From Methylomonas koyamae (GTDB lineage: Bacteria > Pseudomonadota > Gammaproteobacteria > Methylococcales > Methylomonadaceae), in NCBI RefSeq assembly GCF_001644025.1, contig NZ_LUUK01000013.1, forward strand, positions 1-61,260: DNA of 61,260 bases, given 5' to 3'. The position numbers and the translations under genes are program-made. Shown in pieces: positions 26,139-35,052 of this stretch. Under the pieces are notes generated by a model, which searched no databases, was not told where the DNA came from, and saw nothing but the letters and a program-made list of their open reading frames with translations. The number at the start of each line of letters is the position of its first letter. The first letter of the stretch is position 1.

Positions 26139-26720
26139 TTATTTGCTGTATAGACCCGCAAATCCCATGAATGCCAGCGACATAATGCCGGCGGTGATAA
26201 ACGCAATGGGGGTGCCTGAAAAAAGTGCCGGTACAGCCATCAACGCCAAGCGTTCACGGAGACCGGCAAAGAGCACCATCACCAGGGTAAAACCCAATGC
26301 CGAACCAAAGCCGAACAACAGGCTTTGGACGAAGTTGTATTGTTCTTGGATGTTCAGCAAGGCCACGCCCAAGACCGCGCAATTGGTAGTGATCAGCGGC
26401 AGGAAAATACCCAACACCTGATACATCACCGGACTAGTCTTATGAATGACCATCTCGGTGAACTGCACGACGGCGGCGATCACTAAAATAAAACCCAACA
26501 CTCTTAAAAAGCCGATGTCGAACGGCAACAGCAAGCGGTGCTCCAACACCCAACTCGCGGCCGAGGCCAGCGTCAGTACGAAGGTGGTCGCCAAGCCCAT
26601 GCCCAATGCGGTATCAAGTTTGTTGGAAACCCCCATGAACGGGCATAATCCGAGGAACTTGACCAGCACCACGTTGTTTACCAGCGCCGTGCCCAATATC
26701 AGCAATAAGTATTCGCTCAT
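26139..26720 (-). CDS. rnfA: Rnf complex membrane subunit RnfA
   Basis: The 193-residue six-helix protein of the RnfA/NqrE family has the conserved [19 protein letters not shown] start with its intramembrane Cys, and [13 protein letters not shown]. It pairs with RnfE around an FeS centre in the membrane. As the first gene of the operon, it lies 35 bases downstream of a -24/-12 promoter and downstream of two NifA sites. Confidence 0.95.
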   Translation of the reverse strand: MSEYLLLILGTALVNNVVLVKFLGLCPFMGVSNKLDTALGMGLATTFVLTLASAASWVLEHRLLLPFDIGFLRVLGFILVIAAVVQFTEMVIHKTSPVMYQVLGIFLPLITTNCAVLGVALLNIQEQYNFVQSLLFGFGSALGFTLVMVLFAGLRERLALMAVPALFSGTPIAFITAGIMSLAFMGFAGLYSK

Positions 26721-26754
26721 CGTTTTAAGAACCTTGTGTAGTGTTAACCATTCA

Positions 26755-26769
26755 GCATCATCCGTGCCA
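26755..26769 (-). promoter_or_regulatory. Sigma54 (-24/-12) promoter for the rnf operon
   Basis: The minus strand reads TGGCACGGATGATGC, an exact TGGCAC -24 element with the required GG-N10-GC spacing. The -12 half is ATGC in place of TTGC. The predicted +1 is near 26744, giving a leader of about 24 bases before rnfA. Confidence 0.78.
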
Positions 26770-26834
26770 AGCGACTATCTCGGCGAATACCCGCCGAATC
26801 CCGCGAAATCAGGGCTCAGGTTTCCTGTAAGCTC

Positions 26835-26850
26835 TGTGCCAAAAAACACA
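26835..26850. promoter_or_regulatory. NifA upstream activator site 1 (TGT-N10-ACA)
   Basis: TGT at 26835-26837 and ACA at 26848-26850 are separated by ten bases, the NifA consensus. The centre is about 98 bases upstream of the predicted rnf start and about 117 bases upstream of the predicted nifL start, both within the usual range. Confidence 0.72.
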
Positions 26851-26875
26851 GATTCAAAACAAGCGGGCAAATAAA

Positions 26876-26891
26876 TGTCGTAAACCTTACA
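26876..26891. promoter_or_regulatory. NifA upstream activator site 2 (TGT-N10-ACA)
   Basis: TGT at 26876-26878 and ACA at 26889-26891 have exact N10 spacing. The centre lies 41 bases from site 1, close to four helical turns, which would place both NifA binding faces on one side of the DNA. It lies about 76 bases upstream of the predicted nifL start. Confidence 0.7.
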
Positions 26892-26933
26892 ATTAGCCGG
26901 GAATAAGCAACAGCAGACTAGCCTTACCAACTT

Positions 26934-26949
26934 TGGCGTCCAAATTGCA
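26934..26949 (+). promoter_or_regulatory. Sigma54 (-24/-12) promoter for nifL-nifA
   Basis: The plus strand reads TGGCGTCCAAATTGCA, with GG-N10-GC spacing and a perfect TTGCA -12 element. The predicted +1 is near 26960, leaving a leader of about 105 bases to the nifL ATG. Confidence 0.72.
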
Positions 26950-27064
26950 TATGCTTTTAAGGAAATACCGGCCCGGAGCCGGTCGCCCTTGCCGCCCGCG
27001 GTTCTGTCGTTTGCTCGGCGGGCAACAATCATTCATCCGGAATATACCTAGAGAGCAGTTTGCC

Positions 27065-28699
27065 ATGACCAAATCCACCCGTGACTTCATGCTGGGCGAA
27101 ATCGAGATCGACACGGCCAATCTGTTGGCGCCCGGCCAGGCCGATACCGCCCCGGCCAAGCGCGGCGACAAGCGAAACCAAACCCTACCTTTCTCGCTGT
27201 TCGTGAAAGCGGTCGAACAAGCCCCGGTCGCCATATCGATCACCGATAAAAAAGCCAATATCCTGTATATCAACGATGCCTTCACCCAAGTGACCGGCTA
27301 CCACGCCGCCGAAATTCTGGGCCAAAACGAATCCAAGCTCTCCGACAAGTCCACGCCCCGGCAAATTTATTACGACCTATGGCACACCATTTCCCGCAAG
27401 CAAGTTTGGCACGGCCAGTTGGTCAACCGGCGTAAACTGGGAGACCGCTATTTGGCGGACCTGACGATCGCGCCGATGTTCGACGAACGCGGCGCCATCA
27501 GTCATTACATTGGCATGCACCGGGACGTCACCCAGGCTCACCACGTCGAACAGCAGGTCAGTAACCAAAAGCAATTGATCGAATCGGTGCTGAACGCATC
27601 GCCGGTGGCGATGGCGGTATTGGACAGCGACAAGCGAGTGGTCCTGGACAACCAAATGTACAAGATGCTGATCAGCGAACTGGATAAACCGGAACCGGCA
27701 TTGTTTTTCCTCGACGCGTTGGAGCAGGATATGGGCGATCTGTGGAACGCCGCCACGACTCGCCAAGGCTTCACCAACCGGGAAATCCGTTACGACGGCA
27801 CCGGCATCCGCGGCACCCGCTGGTTTTCCTGCTCCGGCAACTGGTTTACCGAAAACGACGTCTGCGCCGACACTTTCTTCGCCAAGCAATTTAAAGACTA
27901 TCTATTGTTGAGCGTCAACGACATCACACTACAGCGTCGCCAGCAGGAAAAACTGCAGATTCAAACTTTACGCAATTTGTTGACCGAGGAAGAACACATA
28001 CGCAGCATCCGCGAAACCCTGTTGGGCGCGATGCACCAAATCCGCCAGCCGCTCAATCAAATTCACGCGGCGATACAGATCATGAGTCAGCGCAACGATT
28101 CGCACAACCAGCCGTTGCGCGACCTGCTCAGTCAGGTACAAGCCATGGGCGAGGAAACCCTGGCGACTTTGCAACGCTGCGTGCCCGAGATCCCGGAATC
28201 GGCGGTCGTACCCGTCAATTTGAATCAACTGCTGCACGAGGTAATGCTGCTCTACAGCACCAAGTTTCTGGCCAACGGCATCGTCGTCGATTGGTTGCCC
28301 AATCCGGTTTTGCCTTCTATCCTCGGGTCGGAGAACAAACTGCGCATGCTGTTCAAACAACTGATCGACAATGCGGTCAATGCCATGAACCGCGCCGGCA
28401 GTCGCGAACGGCTGATCAAGATCAGCACCGCCAGCGACCGCGCCTGGGTACACGTGGCTATCGACGATACCGGCCCCGGCATCCCGGCGAATCAACGCAG
28501 CAAAGTGTTCGAACCGTTTTTCACCACTTCGCCGACGATGGGCAGCGTACAGGCCGGCATGGGGCTGGTAATGGCGAAGGAAATTGTCAACCAGCACAAC
28601 GGCATGATCGAAATCGATCCGGACTATCAAAACGGCTGCAGTTTCAAACTCAGTTTTCCCTGTCAAAAAAACTCAGCCATGGTGAGCATCCATGAGTGA
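27065..28699 (+). CDS. nifL: NifL-like redox/nitrogen sensor, anti-activator of NifA
   Basis: The ATG at 27065 gives 544 residues. Two PAS domains (about 46-155 and 172-290) precede a histidine-kinase-like region with His324 in AMHQIRQPLNQI. The ATP-binding boxes are LIDNAVNAMN (about 433) and DDTGPGIP (about 466), with a late GMGLVMAKEIV. In NifL the first PAS binds FAD and senses redox, and the C-terminal part binds ADP and GlnK. Unlike a true kinase, NifL inhibits NifA by protein contact. It overlaps nifA by eight bases, matching the stoichiometric partnership. Length is near that of Azotobacter NifL (about 519). Confidence 0.9.
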   Translation: MTKSTRDFMLGEIEIDTANLLAPGQADTAPAKRGDKRNQTLPFSLFVKAVEQAPVAISITDKKANILYINDAFTQVTGYHAAEILGQNESKLSDKSTPRQIYYDLWHTISRKQVWHGQLVNRRKLGDRYLADLTIAPMFDERGAISHYIGMHRDVTQAHHVEQQVSNQKQLIESVLNASPVAMAVLDSDKRVVLDNQMYKMLISELDKPEPALFFLDALEQDMGDLWNAATTRQGFTNREIRYDGTGIRGTRWFSCSGNWFTENDVCADTFFAKQFKDYLLLSVNDITLQRRQQEKLQIQTLRNLLTEEEHIRSIRETLLGAMHQIRQPLNQIHAAIQIMSQRNDSHNQPLRDLLSQVQAMGEETLATLQRCVPEIPESAVVPVNLNQLLHEVMLLYSTKFLANGIVVDWLPNPVLPSILGSENKLRMLFKQLIDNAVNAMNRAGSRERLIKISTASDRAWVHVAIDDTGPGIPANQRSKVFEPFFTTSPTMGSVQAGMGLVMAKEIVNQHNGMIEIDPDYQNGCSFKLSFPCQKNSAMVSIHE

Positions 28700-30218
28700 A
28701 AGATTACTACTGGTCGAATCGGAACTGGACACCCTGTATTTGGTCAGCCAACTTCTCAATAGCACCCACGATCTGAGAACCAAACTGAAGGGGATATTGG
28801 AGATACTGCACAAACGTACCGGCCTGCATTTCGGGATGATCACGCTACGCGACATTGAAGACGACAGCATGAGCATCTGCGAAATCTACGGCGAAGACAT
28901 CGACCGTTCGGTCCGCTACCAACCCGGCGAAGGCTTGGTCGGTGCGATTTTGGACGAAGGCAGCACCATCGTCGTGGAGCGCATCGCCGACGAACCGCGC
29001 TTCTTAAGCCGGCTCGGCGTATACAACCCCGACCTACCCTTCATCGGCTCGCCGCTGGCCGTCGAACAAGGAGAAGTAGTCGGCATCCTGGCGGCTCAGC
29101 CATGCGACGCAGGCTTCCTCGGCGAACGCGCCCGCTTCATGGAAATGGTTGCCAACCTGATCGCCCACAGCGTCAACATGCTGCGGGTCATGGAACGCAA
29201 ACAAAACGAACTGGCCAGCGAGCGCGACTACCTCAAACAGACTCTGGTCAAAAACTATCGCTTCGAAAACATCATCGGCCATTCCGAACCGATGCTGAAG
29301 GTGTTCGACATCATTCGTCAGGTCGCAAAATGGCATACCACCGTTTTAATTCGCGGCGAATCCGGCACCGGTAAGGAAGTAGTCGCCAGTTCCATCCATT
29401 TCAACTCGGCCTGCGCCAACGGCCCGTTTCTGAAACTGAACTGTGCGGCACTACCGGACACCTTGCTCGAGTCCGAGTTGTTCGGTCACGAAAAAGGCGC
29501 GTTCAGCGGCGCGATCGGTCAACGCAAGGGCCGCTTCGAACTGGCCGACGGCGGCACCTTATTTCTCGACGAGATCGGCGAAATCTCGGCTTCGTTCCAA
29601 GCCAAACTATTGCGGGTATTGCAAGAGGGCGAATTCGAGCGGGTCGGCGGCGTCCGCACCCTGAAAGTCAACGTCCGCATCATCGCCGCGACCAACCGCA
29701 ATCTGGAGCAGGAGGTGGCCGACGGCAACTTCCGCGAAGACTTGTATTACCGGCTGAACGTGATGCCTATCAATATGCCGCCGCTGCGCGAGCGCATCGA
29801 AGACATTCCGGAACTGGCCAGCTTTTTACTGAACCGGATTTCCAAGCAACAAGGCGGCCGGCCGCTGGAAGTCAAGGAAAGCGCGATCCGCATTTTGATG
29901 AAACACGACTGGCCCGGCAATGTCCGCGAATTGGAAAACCGCCTGGAACGCGCCGCGATTATGAGCCAGGACGGCGTCATCGATCGCGACGTAATTGCCG
30001 CGACCGGGCTGGAAAGCGAAATTGGCATCGGCCGGACGCCGCAACAGATCAAGCAAATCGATCTGCACGACGAAAACATGGACGAGCGGGAAAGAGTAAT
30101 CGCGGCGCTGGAACAAAGCGGCTGGGTGCAGGCCAAGGCGGCGCGCTTGTTGGATATGACGCCGAGGCAGATCGCCTATCGGATTCAAACCTTGAATATT
30201 AACGTCAAACAGCTTTGA
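28692..30218 (+). CDS. nifA: NifA, sigma54-dependent activator of nitrogen fixation genes
   Basis: The 508-residue protein has a GAF domain (about 20-185) and an AAA+ domain (about 205-440) with Walker A GESGTGKE and Walker B GTLFLDEIGE. A C-terminal Fis-type helix-turn-helix follows (AARLLDMTPRQIAYRI). The sigma54 loop reads GAFSGA at 269-274, with Ser272 in place of the usual Thr. The interdomain Cys-x4-Cys of oxygen-sensitive NifA proteins is absent, consistent with control by NifL. It should bind TGT-N10-ACA sites, two of which lie just upstream of nifL. Confidence 0.95.
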   Translation: MSERLLLVESELDTLYLVSQLLNSTHDLRTKLKGILEILHKRTGLHFGMITLRDIEDDSMSICEIYGEDIDRSVRYQPGEGLVGAILDEGSTIVVERIADEPRFLSRLGVYNPDLPFIGSPLAVEQGEVVGILAAQPCDAGFLGERARFMEMVANLIAHSVNMLRVMERKQNELASERDYLKQTLVKNYRFENIIGHSEPMLKVFDIIRQVAKWHTTVLIRGESGTGKEVVASSIHFNSACANGPFLKLNCAALPDTLLESELFGHEKGAFSGAIGQRKGRFELADGGTLFLDEIGEISASFQAKLLRVLQEGEFERVGGVRTLKVNVRIIAATNRNLEQEVADGNFREDLYYRLNVMPINMPPLRERIEDIPELASFLLNRISKQQGGRPLEVKESAIRILMKHDWPGNVRELENRLERAAIMSQDGVIDRDVIAATGLESEIGIGRTPQQIKQIDLHDENMDERERVIAALEQSGWVQAKAARLLDMTPRQIAYRIQTLNINVKQL

Positions 30219-30296
30219 GCCAATCCTCGCCTAAGCCTGCTGCAAATGCCGTTGCCGTTAGGTTAAGCCGTTCGCTAAGCAGAGCCGAAGCAAACG

Positions 30297-30345
30297 GCTG
30301 GCTTCGACTCCGCTCAGCCAGCGGCTTAGTTCGACTCCCTCAGCC
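30297..30345. repeat. Stem-loop carrying a dispersed CTTCGACTCCGCTCAG element
   Basis: Arms GCTGGCT (30297-30303) and AGCCAGC (30316-30322) flank a 12-base loop between the convergent nifA and fchA genes. The 16-mer at 30302-30317 recurs exactly at 45262-45277 in the window, and a partial copy follows at about 30330. It may serve as a bidirectional terminator though no T run is present. Confidence 0.6.
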
Positions 30346-30457
30346 CGACCTAGATCGACCGTAAGCACTTAACTTATCGGCTTTGGGCCTGTTGTAACCT
30401 AGACAGCTCAAAGCGAACGCCCCGATAGCCGAGCGGCTGATTCGGGCGATTCGCGAG

Positions 30458-31087
30458 TTAAAGTTTGTCTTGCACGATTCGGTAAATGGCATCGGCCTCC
30501 CGCTCGCCTGTCGTCAACAAGGCTTGCAACTCCGCCAGCCGACCGTCGGCGAACGCCCTATCTTTCAAGGCTCCGGCATTGATCCGGACGTTCAGCGCCG
30601 CGCTCTTCAAACCGGCAAAGGCCGCCATCACCGCGACGCCGGCGTCGCTGATTACCGCCTGCCCGCCTTTTTCGGCCGCAACCCGGCTCAATGCGATCGC
30701 TTGCGCGCAAGCCCTAGCACAGGCCAAGGGCACATCGGTCGCGTCCTTCAGCACCGCCTGAATTTGCTCGGTCCGATGAGTTTTTTCCTCGTCACTGGCC
30801 TTGGGCAGGCCATAACAGGCCATCAAGCGATCGAACACCTCGATGTCGGCCTGAATCATCCCGGTCAATGTTTCCCGCAACGCTTCCGCCTCGACCAACA
30901 ACACTCTCAGCTCGGCATCGACTTCGGCGTATTTGGGTTTGCCTATCGTCAGATTGCAAACCATCGAAACCAACGCAGCGCCTTGCGCTCCCAGCAACGC
31001 CGCCGCGCTACCGCCGCCCGGTGTCGCCTGTTTGCTGGCTAGTTCGTCGAGAAACCGCTGAATAGATTGGTCTTTGATTTCAGTCAT
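30458..31087 (-). CDS. fchA: Methenyl-tetrahydrofolate cyclohydrolase (FTCD cyclodeaminase family)
   Basis: The 209-residue all-helical protein has the cyclodeaminase start QRFLDELASKQATPGGGSAAALLGAQGAALV and later AKDATDVPLACA-type helix (here LKDATDVPLACARAC). It converts methenyl-H4F to formyl-H4F in methylotrophs, the step between mtdA and formate production; in other bacteria the family handles formimino-H4F. mtdA is not adjacent. Its start lies nine bases after cysS stops, so the two probably share a transcript. Confidence 0.85.
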   Translation of the reverse strand: MTEIKDQSIQRFLDELASKQATPGGGSAAALLGAQGAALVSMVCNLTIGKPKYAEVDAELRVLLVEAEALRETLTGMIQADIEVFDRLMACYGLPKASDEEKTHRTEQIQAVLKDATDVPLACARACAQAIALSRVAAEKGGQAVISDAGVAVMAAFAGLKSAALNVRINAGALKDRAFADGRLAELQALLTTGEREADAIYRIVQDKL

Positions 31088-31096
31088 TGCTGTCTC

Positions 31097-32470
31097 TCAG
31101 TTTTCCCGCCGCCAAATGGTGTTCCCGCCGGCCACATCTTCCAGAATGACGCCCGAGCTTTTTAGGCGATCCCGGATCGCGTCGGCTCGCGCCCAATCTT
31201 TATTGGTTTTGGCGACTTTACGATCGGCAATCAAACTTTCAATGTCGGCCTCGGATAAACCGTCCGCGCCGCTACCGCCTTTCAAAAAACTGTCCGGATC
31301 GTCTTGCAGCAATCCCAAAATTCCGGCCAAACGCTTTAACGTCGCCGCCAGTTGGGCTTTGTGTTCGGTTTTGTTCAATTCGCGAGCCAAATCGAAAAGT
31401 ACCGCCAGGGCCACCGGCGTATTGAAGTCATCGTCCATCGCTTGCTCGAAACGCAGCCGATAATCGACGTCGATGTCGATGTCGGCGATTTCGACGCCGC
31501 GCAACGCCGTATATAAACGGGTCAACGCGGTACCGGCTTCGTCGAGCTGCTCGTCGGCGTAATTTAGCGGACTGCGGTAGTGGCTGGACAGTATGAAAAA
31601 CCGAATCACTTCCGGCCGATATTGTTTCAGCACCTCGCGTACGGTAAAAAAATTACCCAATGATTTGGACATTTTCTCTTCGTTAATCCGAACGAAACCG
31701 TTATGCATCCAATAATTGACAAAGGGCTGACCGGTGGCGCCCTCGGACTGGGCAATCTCGTTTTCGTGATGCGGAAACTGCAAATCCATGCCGCCGCCGT
31801 GAATGTCGAAATGATTGCCCAAGCAGCAAGTGGACATCGCCGAGCATTCGATATGCCAGCCGGGACGCCCCATGCCCCAAGGCGACTCCCAGGCCGGTTC
31901 GCCGAGTTTGGCCATTTTCCACAACACGAAATCCAGCGGATCGCGTTTGGCCGTATCGACGCCGACCCGTTCGCCGGCATTCAAATCTTCGATGTTCTTG
32001 CCGGACAGCTTGCCGTAACCGTCGAAACGGCTGACCGCGTAAAACACGTCGCCATTGCCGCCGACGTAGGCGTAGCCCTTGTCGATCAGCGTTTCTATCA
32101 TCCGGATGATGTCGGCAATCGATTGAGTAGCGCGCGGCTCGATGTCCGGCGGCAATACCGCCAGCGCCCTTTCGTCCTCGTGCATTGCGGCGATAAAACG
32201 CTCGGTCAATTCGGTAAAGGCTTCGCCGTTTTCGTTGGCGCGCTGAATGATTTTATCGTCGATATCGGTGACGTTCCGCACATACGTCAGTTGGTATCCC
32301 ACATGGCGCAAATAGCGGGCCACGGTATCGAAAACCACCATCACCCGAGCGTGGCCGACGTGGCAATAGTCGTAAACAGTCATGCCGCAAACGTACATGC
32401 CGACCTTGCCGGGTTCCCGGGGAATGAATTCTTGCTTGCTGCGAGTCAGGGTGTTGTAAATTTTCAGCAT
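31097..32470 (-). CDS. cysS: Cysteinyl-tRNA synthetase
   Basis: The 457-residue class I synthetase starts [13 protein letters not shown]; the longer frame adds eight poorly conserved residues. Signature motifs are [17 protein letters not shown] (HIGH-type, with the zinc Cys), ECSAMS (zinc ligand) and KMSKSLGNF. The length is normal. No strong ribosome site precedes the ATG. Confidence 0.96.
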   Translation of the reverse strand: MLKIYNTLTRSKQEFIPREPGKVGMYVCGMTVYDYCHVGHARVMVVFDTVARYLRHVGYQLTYVRNVTDIDDKIIQRANENGEAFTELTERFIAAMHEDERALAVLPPDIEPRATQSIADIIRMIETLIDKGYAYVGGNGDVFYAVSRFDGYGKLSGKNIEDLNAGERVGVDTAKRDPLDFVLWKMAKLGEPAWESPWGMGRPGWHIECSAMSTCCLGNHFDIHGGGMDLQFPHHENEIAQSEGATGQPFVNYWMHNGFVRINEEKMSKSLGNFFTVREVLKQYRPEVIRFFILSSHYRSPLNYADEQLDEAGTALTRLYTALRGVEIADIDIDVDYRLRFEQAMDDDFNTPVALAVLFDLARELNKTEHKAQLAATLKRLAGILGLLQDDPDSFLKGGSGADGLSEADIESLIADRKVAKTNKDWARADAIRDRLKSSGVILEDVAGGNTIWRREN

Positions 32471-32582
32471 CGGCGTTGATCGATTACGGCGCAAAGACTC
32501 CGCAATCTACCAAGATTCCGGCTTCTCTTTCAAGATAAAAACACATAGAATTCGCCGCTTACAGCGCTAACGAGGATATTTC

Positions 32583-33164
32583 ATGCGTAACCGGTTCGCT
32601 TACCTGATGCTGTTTTTATTTTCAACCCTTTCATTTGCAACGGAAAACAAAATGTCGGACTCCCAATCCAAAGTCAAATTGACCACCACGCTAGGCACCA
32701 TCGTCATCCAACTCGACGCCGTCAAAGCGCCTGCATCAACGGCCAACTTCATTGCCTACGTGAACGACGGCTTTTATAACGGCACGATCTTCCATCGTGT
32801 CATTCCGGGGTTCATGGCTCAAGGCGGTGGTTTCGACACGTCGTTCAATCAAAAAGCCACCAAGGCCACCATCCAAAACGAAGCGAACAACGGCCTGAAA
32901 AACAAGCGCGGCACCATCGCGATGGCCCGTACCAACGATCCTCATTCGGCCACCGCGCAATTTTTTATCAATTATAAAGACAACGCCTTTTTAGACCATA
33001 CCAACCAAACGCCTAGCGGCTGGGGCTATGCGGTATTCGGCGAAGTCGTCGAAGGCATGGATGTCGTCGATGCGATGGCCAAGCAACCCACCGCCAACCG
33101 CGGCATGCATCAAGACGTCCCCAAAACCGACATCGTCATTGAGAAAGCCGAAGTCGTCGAATAA
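32583..33164 (+). CDS. Periplasmic cyclophilin-type peptidyl-prolyl isomerase
   Basis: The 193-residue protein has a signal peptide (about 1-20) and a single cyclophilin domain with [13 protein letters not shown], a SATAQFFIN motif and [15 protein letters not shown], all catalytic landmarks. It catalyses prolyl isomerisation in exported proteins, as PpiA does. A GAGGAT ribosome site precedes the ATG. An internal Met at about 24 could also make a cytoplasmic form. lpxH begins four bases after its stop. Confidence 0.92.
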   Translation: MRNRFAYLMLFLFSTLSFATENKMSDSQSKVKLTTTLGTIVIQLDAVKAPASTANFIAYVNDGFYNGTIFHRVIPGFMAQGGGFDTSFNQKATKATIQNEANNGLKNKRGTIAMARTNDPHSATAQFFINYKDNAFLDHTNQTPSGWGYAVFGEVVEGMDVVDAMAKQPTANRGMHQDVPKTDIVIEKAEVVE

Positions 33165-33168
33165 CGCC

Positions 33169-33939
33169 ATGCCGCAATCCTCGCTAGAGACGCCGAAGCA
33201 GGCGTCTCTACACCAGGATATTCTGTTCATCTCCGACCTGCATCTGGCATGGGAAAAGCCGGGACTAACCCGGCGCTTTCTCGATTTCTTGCAGTACCGA
33301 GCCTCGCGCGCCCAAACCGTCTATATACTCGGCGATCTCTTCGACGCATGGATAGGCGACGACGACAAAACTCCGCCGAATCGAAGTATCAAAAAAGCAT
33401 TAAGAGCGCTGACCGAAGCTGGAATCCGGATTTTTTTATTGCAAGGCAATCGAGATTTTTTGCTGGGCGAACAGTTTTGTCGGGAAACCGGCATCGCATT
33501 GCTGGACGATTACAGCGTTATCGACTTGAACGGCACCCGAGTTTTATTGACGCATGGCGATTTGCTCTGCACCGACGACGAGGCTTACCAAGCGTTTCGG
33601 AAAAAATCCCGTAATCCTCGGTGGCGCGCCAATGTACTGAGCAAACCGTTGATACTTCGCCTGTTGGCCGCGCGCTGGTACCGCCTACGCAGCTTTTATC
33701 ATAAGCGCGGCAAAACCGATGAAATCATGGATGTCAATCAACAAACCGTCGCCGAAACGATGCGCCAACATGGCTGCGACATTCTAATACACGGCCACAC
33801 CCATCGCCCGAACCTGCACGAATTCCTGCTGGAAGGCCGCCATGCCAAGCGTTTCGTGCTGGCTGACTGGACGATGGACGGCGCCAGCGCACTGTGCTGG
33901 AACGGCTCCTCGTTTCAGCAGGAAAGGCTATACCCATAA
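33169..33939 (+). CDS. lpxH: UDP-2,3-diacylglucosamine diphosphatase
   Basis: The 256-residue metallophosphoesterase cleaves UDP-2,3-diacylglucosamine to lipid X in lipid A synthesis. Motifs are SDLHLAW, GDLFDAWIGDD, GNRDFL, LTHGDLLC and HGHTHRP, giving the dinuclear metal site. The start at 33169 follows the isomerase stop by four bases. The first 16 residues precede the core and are coded partly by a perfect hairpin, unlike E. coli, which begins almost at the core. Confidence 0.95.
   Translation: MPQSSLETPKQASLHQDILFISDLHLAWEKPGLTRRFLDFLQYRASRAQTVYILGDLFDAWIGDDDKTPPNRSIKKALRALTEAGIRIFLLQGNRDFLLGEQFCRETGIALLDDYSVIDLNGTRVLLTHGDLLCTDDEAYQAFRKKSRNPRWRANVLSKPLILRLLAARWYRLRSFYHKRGKTDEIMDVNQQTVAETMRQHGCDILIHGHTHRPNLHEFLLEGRHAKRFVLADWTMDGASALCWNGSSFQQERLYP
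33185..33210. repeat. Perfect 10-bp stem-loop inside the lpxH 5' coding region
   Basis: Arms TAGAGACGCC and GGCGTCTCTA flank the loop GAAGCA, starting 17 bases after the A of the lpxH ATG. It codes for ETPKQASLH. It could slow translation or be an inserted repeat unit. Confidence 0.75.
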
Positions 33940-34246
33940 AAAAACCGGTAACGCGGAACGGGATCTCACTGTTTCCCGATCGCGGCGCTACCGGCTGCAC
34001 TATCTCCGTCCAAGTAGACCGGCCAATGCCGGTCAAGTTCCGCTGTTTCGGGAAAAAACCAACCGTAGCGACTCCGCGTCTCCAAATTCATCCAGCCATC
34101 CCGACCGAACCGTTTCCAAGCCAAAACTCTGCTGGGATCGAACCACCAACGAATTTGCGCCGCTACTCTCGGCAGGGTGTTAGTATTGACGGCAAGATAG
34201 GCTAAACTTTAGGCATGGCTTCGTATGACCCCCTCGACAGTTCTGC
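33940..34246. other. Gap between lpxH and the serine protease gene
   Basis: The 307 bases contain no supported gene or terminator. A T-arm-like sequence at 34133-34148 was examined and rejected as a tRNA. Confidence 0.5.
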
Positions 34247-35023
34247 ATGATTAACTTAGCGGCATATTTTCTGGGTAGTGCTTTAACGCTTGCCGCCAGT
34301 GGCAACTTGCTTGCCAACGACAACAAACTTCCGGATACCATCGCCCTTATCAAACCCGGCGTGGTTGCTGTCGGAACTTACATGCCTACCCGTAATCCCA
34401 GAGCGCTGTTTTTGGCGACCGGCTTTGCGGTCGGTAACGGCGACCGGATCGTCACCAATGCCCATGTGCTCGAGAAAAAGCTGGACGGCGCCCGGTTGGA
34501 GCGTTTCGCCGTGTTCTATCTGCAGGACCAAAAAGAGCACATGTTGATCGCGAATATTGCCGGCGTGGACGGAGAGCATGACTTGGCTATGCTGACGCTC
34601 GAAGGCGGCAAACTGCCGCCGCTGGAAATCGGCGATTCGCGAAAGGTTAAAGAAGGCGAGCAATTCGCTTTTACCGGCTATCCGATCGGCATGGTATTGG
34701 GCTTATACCCTGTCACCCATCACACCATGGTTTCAGCGATTTCGCCCAATGCAATCCCAGCCATCGCCACCAATCAATTGAATGTGAACATGCTGAGAAA
34801 ACTGCAGACCCCGTACAACGTGTTCCAACTCGACGCGACCGCCTATCCGGGCAACAGCGGCAGCCCGCTTTACGATCCGGACTCGGGCAAGGTCGTCGGC
34901 ATCATCAACAAGGTGTTCGTGCAAGGCAGCAAGGAAAACGCCATCACCAACCCCAGTGGCATCACTTATGCCATTCCGGCCGAATACATCCGAGCACTGG
35001 CCGGCCAAACGTCTCTCCAATAA
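34247..35023 (+). CDS. Exported trypsin-like serine protease (no PDZ domain)
   Basis: The 258-residue protein has a signal peptide (about 1-23, cleaved near LLAND) and a chymotrypsin fold. The triad is visible as TNAHV (His, about 75), EHDLAML (Asp, about 110) and YPGNSGSPLY (Ser, about 206). It lacks the PDZ domains of DegP. Such single-domain proteases lie next to exopolysaccharide genes in several PEP-CTERM bacteria. It is followed after 29 bases by the exosortase-linked sugar transferase, suggesting co-expression. Confidence 0.87.
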   Translation: MINLAAYFLGSALTLAASGNLLANDNKLPDTIALIKPGVVAVGTYMPTRNPRALFLATGFAVGNGDRIVTNAHVLEKKLDGARLERFAVFYLQDQKEHMLIANIAGVDGEHDLAMLTLEGGKLPPLEIGDSRKVKEGEQFAFTGYPIGMVLGLYPVTHHTMVSAISPNAIPAIATNQLNVNMLRKLQTPYNVFQLDATAYPGNSGSPLYDPDSGKVVGIINKVFVQGSKENAITNPSGITYAIPAEYIRALAGQTSLQ

Positions 35024-35052
35024 TTCTTCCCGGACCGTAATTCGCACCCAAT

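Noticed and set aside
34133-34148. T-arm-like GGTTCGATCCCAGC on the minus strand, as in a tRNA
   Set aside because: One arm pair mismatches and no acceptor, D or anticodon arms can be drawn around it.
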